DNA from: Halanaerobiales bacterium
GTDB lineage: Bacteria; Bacillota; Halanaerobiia; Halanaerobiales; M55B127
Length of the DNA: 55,585 bases
NCBI GenBank assembly: GCA_018399995.1
Contig: JAGYMU010000005.1
Span: 1 to 55,585 of the forward strand
Reading direction: 5' to 3'
How positions within the stretch are numbered: position 1 is the stretch's first letter; the number at the start of each line of letters is the position of its first letter. A model generated the notes under the pieces. It was not told the origin of the DNA. It saw only the letters and a list, made by a program, of their open reading frames with translations, and searched no databases. Position numbers and translations under genes: made by a program. Of this stretch, positions 50,186 to 55,585 are shown piece by piece.

Positions 50186-51106
50186 TTAAAGATGTTCAGA
50201 TATCCATTTTTCAAGATCAGAGTATACTTCTTCATTTCTTTGATCCCTAATTATCTCATGTCTAATATCAGAATATATTTTATATTTGACATCTGCTAAC
50301 TTACCTTTTTTATATTTATTGAATAGTTTTTTTACATCCTGACCATAATTACTAACTGGGTCATCTTTTCCACTCATAATTAATAGAGGAATATCTCTTG
50401 ATATTTCTCTATTTTTTTCTTTTTTATCTATGGTTTTTAATCCCCCTAGCATATCTATAAACATCTGATTACTTATATCAAAACCACATCGTTCATCTTC
50501 ATTATACTTTTGAACAACATCTTTCCTGCTGCTCAACCAACTTTTTTTAATATCTCTATTAAACTTCCTATTATACATCATTTCCAATAAGTAATTATCA
50601 ATAACATTTTTACTTATGTCTTCTTTTAAGAGCTTTTCTAGCTTGGCCATAAGTATGACTAAATCCATTACAAAAGGCTGATAATTCATCACACCTGAAA
50701 TAATAATACCCTCTGTTAACTTGTCTCCTATCAGATAATATCTTGCAATAATAGAACCCATACTGTGTCCAAAAACTACAAGGGGAATGTCCGTATATAT
50801 ACTTTTTAAATAATTTGAAATATACTTATTAGCATTTACTAACTTTTCCCAGCCTTTAATTTTAGCAAAATAACCATATTTGTTATTATTTAAATTGGCA
50901 GTATCACCATGACCTAAATGATCAATACCACAGACTATAAAACCTTTCTCGGTAAAATAATCAGCCATTTCTTCATATCTACTCACATGCTCAGCCATAC
51001 CATGGATGATTTGGATAATACCTTTATTATCATTCTTATCAGGCACCCAGCGGTGTAGGGCTAATAATTTGTTGTTAAAATCTATTTGTTCTTTTTCATA
51101 TTTCAT
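50186..51106 (-). CDS. Alpha/beta hydrolase, monoacylglycerol lipase-like
   Basis: 'IIQIIHGMAEHVSRYEEMADYFTEKGFIVCGIDHLGHGDT', 'VFGHSMGSIIARYY'. Confidence 0.9.
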   Translation of the reverse strand: MKYEKEQIDFNNKLLALHRWVPDKNDNKGIIQIIHGMAEHVSRYEEMADYFTEKGFIVCGIDHLGHGDTANLNNNKYGYFAKIKGWEKLVNANKYISNYLKSIYTDIPLVVFGHSMGSIIARYYLIGDKLTEGIIISGVMNYQPFVMDLVILMAKLEKLLKEDISKNVIDNYLLEMMYNRKFNRDIKKSWLSSRKDVVQKYNEDERCGFDISNQMFIDMLGGLKTIDKKEKNREISRDIPLLIMSGKDDPVSNYGQDVKKLFNKYKKGKLADVKYKIYSDIRHEIIRDQRNEEVYSDLEKWISEHL

Positions 51107-51915
51107 TTAAAATCCCCCAATTTATACTTCAATTGATAAACATCTTCTCTCCTATCATCTAAAAGAGGGTGCTCGATGCGAACTGCTTTAATCAAAGAAA
51201 GATCTACAAATCCACTGTAGATGCCCTCTCTTCTACCCGCATTCATCACTATCTCTCCTTCTGGACTAATTATTACTGAGTTACCGAAATAATTTTTACC
51301 ACTTCTATTACATGCTATTACATAAAATTGATTCTCAAGGGCTCTTGCTCTGAGTTGATTTAACCACTGATCTTTTTTAGGATCATTAAAATTTGCTGTT
51401 ACATATAAGACGTCAATTCCTGCCAGAGCATAAAGTCTGGCTAATTCAGGAAATCTGATGTCATAACATATACTAAGACCACATTTGCCAAATTCAGTTT
51501 GATAAGTACTTATCTGATGACCGGGTGTTATTACTTCTTTTTTTCTCTCTCCGCGATATAAGTGTATTTTACTATATTTGGCCCCTATTACTCCTTGGTT
51601 ATCTATGTAATACATGTTGTTATATGTATTACCATCTCTTTCCCTTTCTAAAATAGTACCTGCGACAATGTGTAGATCATTATCACGTGCAAATTTCTTT
51701 ATATACTGAAGTATTTCACTGTTTTCTTGTCTGGCATATTTATCAATATTATCAAAAATTTCTTTAGCAAAACCCGTCAACCAGGTTTCAGGTAAAATTA
51801 CAAGGTCAGAATTACACTGATTCGCCTGATGTAAAAAATCCTTCATTTTTTTAAAGTTTTCGGATTCATCACCTATTATAATATCACTTTGAATGATAGT
51901 AACTTTAAAATACAT
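51103..51915 (-). CDS. Carbon-nitrogen hydrolase (nitrilase/omega-amidase-like)
   Basis: 'LVILPETWLTGF', 'GAKYSKIHLYRGERK', 'GLSICYDIRFPELARLYALAG' (E-K-C triad). Confidence 0.9.
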   Translation of the reverse strand: MYFKVTIIQSDIIIGDESENFKKMKDFLHQANQCNSDLVILPETWLTGFAKEIFDNIDKYARQENSEILQYIKKFARDNDLHIVAGTILERERDGNTYNNMYYIDNQGVIGAKYSKIHLYRGERKKEVITPGHQISTYQTEFGKCGLSICYDIRFPELARLYALAGIDVLYVTANFNDPKKDQWLNQLRARALENQFYVIACNRSGKNYFGNSVIISPEGEIVMNAGRREGIYSGFVDLSLIKAVRIEHPLLDDRREDVYQLKYKLGDFK

Positions 51916-51927
51916 TTTAAATCCCTC

Positions 51928-52287
51928 CTAACAGGTTAAATGCAGGGCTGTTAATACTTTTTTGTCACTGGAGAGCATCCTATTATGCTTTTGCACAGCT
52001 TTATTTGTTGTCGAAATATAATAATCTATACCATGTTCATCAAAATACTGCTTTAGTTTTATATCCACCTTCATTCTGCCACTTGCCCCTGTCCCAATGA
52101 TAACTATATCAAGCTGATAATCAGCAAGATCAGCGAGATCTTTTTTATGAAGGCGATGTCCTTCATCTCTCCACCAGTTATCAACCAATTTATCCGGATA
52201 TATTATAATATCATTTTGATAGATTTTATCATTTATCTCAATTTGGCCAAATTTAAATGAGTTAATACGATAAATAACAATCACCAC
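51928..52287 (-). CDS. Mth938-like domain protein
   Basis: 'NSFKFGQIEINDKIYQNDIIIYP', 'DIVIIGTGASGRMKVDIKLKQYFDEHGIDYYISTTNKAVQKHN'. Confidence 0.75.
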   Translation of the reverse strand: MVIVIYRINSFKFGQIEINDKIYQNDIIIYPDKLVDNWWRDEGHRLHKKDLADLADYQLDIVIIGTGASGRMKVDIKLKQYFDEHGIDYYISTTNKAVQKHNRMLSSDKKVLTALHLTC

Positions 52288-52289
52288 CT

Positions 52290-52964
52290 TTATTTTTTAT
52301 TCAAGAGAAAATCAGCTGCTTTTTCCATGTTTTCTCTGGTTGCAACCAAAAATATCTGATCATTGTTATATATTTTTGTATCACCTTTTGGTATTCTCAA
52401 CTTGCGTGAATCCTGGTCAAATATACCTGCAATTACACAATCTGTAGGAAATCCTTCACTATTTACTATCTCAGAAACCGTATGACCAGACCTAACAAAG
52501 TTATCATTTAAAGTAACTATAGATACCTCAGCATTACCTTCTCCAATTGATATTACCTTTCTGATACTGGGTTCTTCTATGTCTATTATAAAATTATCGA
52601 CTAACATTTCATTTACTGCGCCAACATTTGTAGCTCCTGCCATTTCATAAGCGTTCTTATACTCTGGATTTCTCATCCTTACTAATATCTTTTCAACACC
52701 AAAATTTTTAGCCAGAAGGGTAAAAGATAGATTATTTGAATCGGTATCCATAACCCCAATCGCTACCTCAGCCTTCTTTATGCCTGCATCTTTTAATACA
52801 TCTATATTGGTAGCATTTCCTACCACACTAACTGCCCCATATTTTGCATAAACTTTTTCAGCAACGCTCTGCTTCTCATCTATTACAACAACATCATGGT
52901 CCCTTACTAATTTTTTTGTGATTGAACTTCCAACCACTCCTCCACCTGCTATTATAATGTACAT
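52290..52964 (-). CDS. trkA: Trk system potassium uptake protein TrkA
   Basis: RCK_N 'IIAGGGVVGSSITKKLVRDHDVVVIDE'; RCK_C; adjacent trkH. Confidence 0.9.
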   Translation of the reverse strand: MYIIIAGGGVVGSSITKKLVRDHDVVVIDEKQSVAEKVYAKYGAVSVVGNATNIDVLKDAGIKKAEVAIGVMDTDSNNLSFTLLAKNFGVEKILVRMRNPEYKNAYEMAGATNVGAVNEMLVDNFIIDIEEPSIRKVISIGEGNAEVSIVTLNDNFVRSGHTVSEIVNSEGFPTDCVIAGIFDQDSRKLRIPKGDTKIYNNDQIFLVATRENMEKAADFLLNKK

Positions 52965-52976
52965 TTTGTCTACCCC

Positions 52977-54422
52977 CTATTTCCAGGCTTTTTTAGTAAA
53001 GATTATAAAGATCGGTAGTATCTCCAACCTTCCAGCCAGCATACCTATAATATAACTTAATTTAACGATAGTTGGTAAAGAAGCCATCTTTTCTACTGAA
53101 AAGTAAAATGGCCCTATATTAGACATCGCTGAAAACATACCAGATATAGACTGAAGGGCGTCAAGATCAGAGAACAAAGCTGTAATTAACCCCCCTATCA
53201 AAACTATAATAAGCCAAATAAAAAACAAAGCTGATATCTTATATATCTCATCCTTTGGAATTAATTTTTTTTCTATCTTTAAAGGCATAATAGCCCTATT
53301 AGGAAGATATAATTTCTTGATCTCTCTACCAAATAGTTTATTTAAAATGGCAAATCTAATAACTTTAATCCCACCGGATGTGGAACCCACACAACCTCCT
53401 ATTAACATTAAAAACAGAAATAACTGACGGGCCAGAGCAGGAAAAAAGGAAGAAGTTAATGCTTCAGTTGCATATCCAGTCGTGGTCATTATAGAAACAA
53501 CTTGAAATAAACTCTTTCTAAAAACTGCCTCAAAGTTACTGATATACAGAGAATGATCAAAAATTTTAGCTGTCATAATTAAAATTAAAACAGCAGTGAT
53601 AATACCCCAGAAATATTTCATTTCAAAATTATGAAATAATTCTTTAACATTTCCTTTAAATACCTTGAAATGAATCAAAAAATTTATGCCCCCAGCCAGC
53701 ATAAAAAATATTATTACATATTCTATGATTATATAATAGGGATGTCCTGTATGAGCATAGTGAGCTATACTTGCATCATAATTAGAAAACCCACCTGTGG
53801 AAAGGGTTGTTAAAGAATGTAGTAAGGCATCAAAAGGTGAGAGTTGTAAAACAATAAGTATGATAAACTCTAAAATGGTAAAGAAACCATAGATTAACCA
53901 CAATATTTTTATCGACCTAAATATATTAGGAACCGGTCTTGTAGTATCAATCTTATGAGATTCAGCTGTAAATAACTGCCATAGATCACTTTCGCTTCTA
54001 AAGGTAATAAATAAAAAGAATGTTAATATACCAAGCCCGCCAAACCACTGGATTAAACTCCGCCAAAACAAAATAGAATGGGACATTGTATCCAAGCTTT
54101 GAAATACTGTTATACCAGTTGTTGTAAACCCACTAACAGATTCAAAAAAAGCATTTATAAAATTTTTTTTTAAACCGATCATAAAGGGTAATCCACCAAT
54201 AAGTGAAACAACTATCCAGGATAAACCCACTATTAACATACTGTTGGTTAGATCTAAATTAAAATCATCGTCTTTAAACAGATAAAAAATTGTTCCTAAA
54301 ACAAAAGATAAAAGGGAGGGTATATAAAAAGACCTATAATATATATGAGCTTCATTATATAGTATACAAAATAAAATCGGTATTAATAATCCGATGCCCA
54401 TTATAATAAAAATTGGACTCAT
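52977..54422 (-). CDS. trkH: Trk system potassium uptake protein TrkH
   Basis: 'ESVSGFTTTGITVF', 'GCVGSTSGGIKVIRF', 'MFSAMSNIGPFYF'. Confidence 0.92.
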   Translation of the reverse strand: MSPIFIIMGIGLLIPILFCILYNEAHIYYRSFYIPSLLSFVLGTIFYLFKDDDFNLDLTNSMLIVGLSWIVVSLIGGLPFMIGLKKNFINAFFESVSGFTTTGITVFQSLDTMSHSILFWRSLIQWFGGLGILTFFLFITFRSESDLWQLFTAESHKIDTTRPVPNIFRSIKILWLIYGFFTILEFIILIVLQLSPFDALLHSLTTLSTGGFSNYDASIAHYAHTGHPYYIIIEYVIIFFMLAGGINFLIHFKVFKGNVKELFHNFEMKYFWGIITAVLILIMTAKIFDHSLYISNFEAVFRKSLFQVVSIMTTTGYATEALTSSFFPALARQLFLFLMLIGGCVGSTSGGIKVIRFAILNKLFGREIKKLYLPNRAIMPLKIEKKLIPKDEIYKISALFFIWLIIVLIGGLITALFSDLDALQSISGMFSAMSNIGPFYFSVEKMASLPTIVKLSYIIGMLAGRLEILPIFIIFTKKAWK

Positions 54423-54587
54423 TATGTATAAAATATTCTTGATTTTTTTAGGTGTATAGATTGCAATCCCTCCCCTCCTTCTTTTAATATATTATATAAT
54501 AAAAAAATTATAAAGTAAATATAACTGATGTTAAGGAGGAATAGAGTTTGAAATATAGAATTTAGTAATAGAAGATAAATCTAATTA

Positions 54588-55538
54588 ATGGAGTGTATTA
54601 AAGTTATGGATAGGGATTTAGAATTTTTGAAAGCAGTAAGCAGTTTCAAAAAATATTTAAAAATAGAAAGAGCGTATTCCCCACTAACGATAAAAGAATA
54701 TGATCATGATCTGAAATTACTCTACAGATATTTAATAGCTCAATTTGATTTTAGCGAAGATTTTTCAATCCAAGAAATATCAAAATATGAAATATCTGAA
54801 TTTTTAAGTGATATTGTTTTGAGCTTTGATAATAGTGCTGTAACCAGAAACCGCAAACTATATTCAATACGTTCATTTTTTAAATTCTTAGTGAAAAGAG
54901 AATATTTAGATAAAAATCCTGCTTTAACAATTGAATCATCCAAAACTAGGACCACTGCTGAACCAATCTATATGAAATTAGAAGAAGCCCAAAAATACAT
55001 AGAAGCAATCAATAAAGCAAATCTTTTAAACCAAAAAAGAGATCTAGCGATTGTTAAGTTGTTTTTATATGCGGGTTTAAGAATATCAGAATTAGTAAAT
55101 CTAAACCTTGAAGATATTAATTATGAAGACCGCTCCATTAAATTTTATGGGAAAGGTAATAAAGAACGTTATGTACCACTACATTCCGTTATTTTAAATG
55201 GGATTAAAAACTATCTACCAGAAAGAAATAAGATTAAACCCAATAACAAAGATGCTAAAAAGGCGCTTTTCTTATCCACAAGAGGTAACAGAATCTCTGC
55301 CAGGTCTATTCAATTATTTGTAAAAAAATATGCTAAAAAAGCAGGAATTAAGAATGCAAGTAAAATTTCTCCCCACAAATTGAGACACACTTTTGCAACT
55401 ATTTTATACCATTCAACCAAGGATATTAAGGTGTTGCAGGACCTATTAGGACATGAAAACATATCTACAACTCAAATTTATACACATACTGATACAAAAC
55501 AAAAAAAGGAAGCAATTGATGAGCTTCCCGATTTTTAA
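54588..55538 (+). CDS. Tyrosine recombinase, XerC/XerD family (start possibly 54606)
   Basis: 'LFLYAGLRISELVNLNLEDIN', 'ISPHKLRHTFATILYHSTKDIKVLQDLLGHENISTTQIYTH' with catalytic R..H-R..H-Y. Confidence 0.93.
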   Translation: MECIKVMDRDLEFLKAVSSFKKYLKIERAYSPLTIKEYDHDLKLLYRYLIAQFDFSEDFSIQEISKYEISEFLSDIVLSFDNSAVTRNRKLYSIRSFFKFLVKREYLDKNPALTIESSKTRTTAEPIYMKLEEAQKYIEAINKANLLNQKRDLAIVKLFLYAGLRISELVNLNLEDINYEDRSIKFYGKGNKERYVPLHSVILNGIKNYLPERNKIKPNNKDAKKALFLSTRGNRISARSIQLFVKKYAKKAGIKNASKISPHKLRHTFATILYHSTKDIKVLQDLLGHENISTTQIYTHTDTKQKKEAIDELPDF

Positions 55539-55543
55539 AGTAG

Positions 55544-55585
55544 TGGTGGTGGGAGCCAGAGTCGAACTGGCGACACGAGGATTTT
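55544..55585 (-). tRNA. tRNA-Phe(GAA), 3' part only, truncated by the window end
   Basis: Minus strand ...AAAATCCTCGTGTCGCCAGTTCGACTCTGGCTCCCACCACCA: T-arm GCCAG/CTGGC, encoded CCA, 5-nt variable loop, anticodon positions 35-36 = AA (class I, so Phe rather than Leu). Confidence 0.85.

Noticed and set aside
54535-54565. Mini-ORF TTG AAA TAT AGA ATT TAG after a strong SD upstream of the recombinase
   Set aside because: Only five codons; too short to support as a leader peptide from sequence alone.

Overview
This 55.6 kb AT-rich window reads as chromosomal DNA of a halophilic, probably diderm, anaerobic Firmicute, most like Halanaerobiales. That assignment comes from gene content only. Main blocks: (i) an ExbB-ExbD-TonB operon with an exported cohesin-like protein, an SLH/coiled-coil envelope protein and a SleB-like hydrolase; (ii) divergent type II topoisomerase genes; (iii) a degenerate IS transposase; (iv) a GntR/kinase/ABC transporter/SIS-deglycase operon resembling the frl (fructosamine) system; (v) ion transport genes: ClC, TrkH/TrkA (two loci), P-type Ca2+ ATPase, plus rubredoxin; (vi) an accessory region with a domain-V-like RNA next to a GLUG-repeat ORF; (vii) a core cluster miaB-mutS-mutL-miaA-hfq-dapF-dapL-TPR-udg; (viii) divergent lexA/yneA-like genes with SOS boxes; (ix) an overlapping operon of patatin, Hsp33, AI-2E-type permease and an unusual membrane subtilase; (x) hflX, an operon headed by trkH/trkA, a Xer recombinase and a truncated tRNA-Phe. 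Points most worth a second look: the membrane-embedded subtilase and its operon, the orphan domain-V-like RNA, a CCC-TGA +1 frameshift candidate, two genes that appear to lack any canonical start codon (ATA, ATT), shared operator-like palindromes in the frl-like operon, and the divergent SOS promoter. All calls come from reading the sequence and supplied ORFs; no database search was run.
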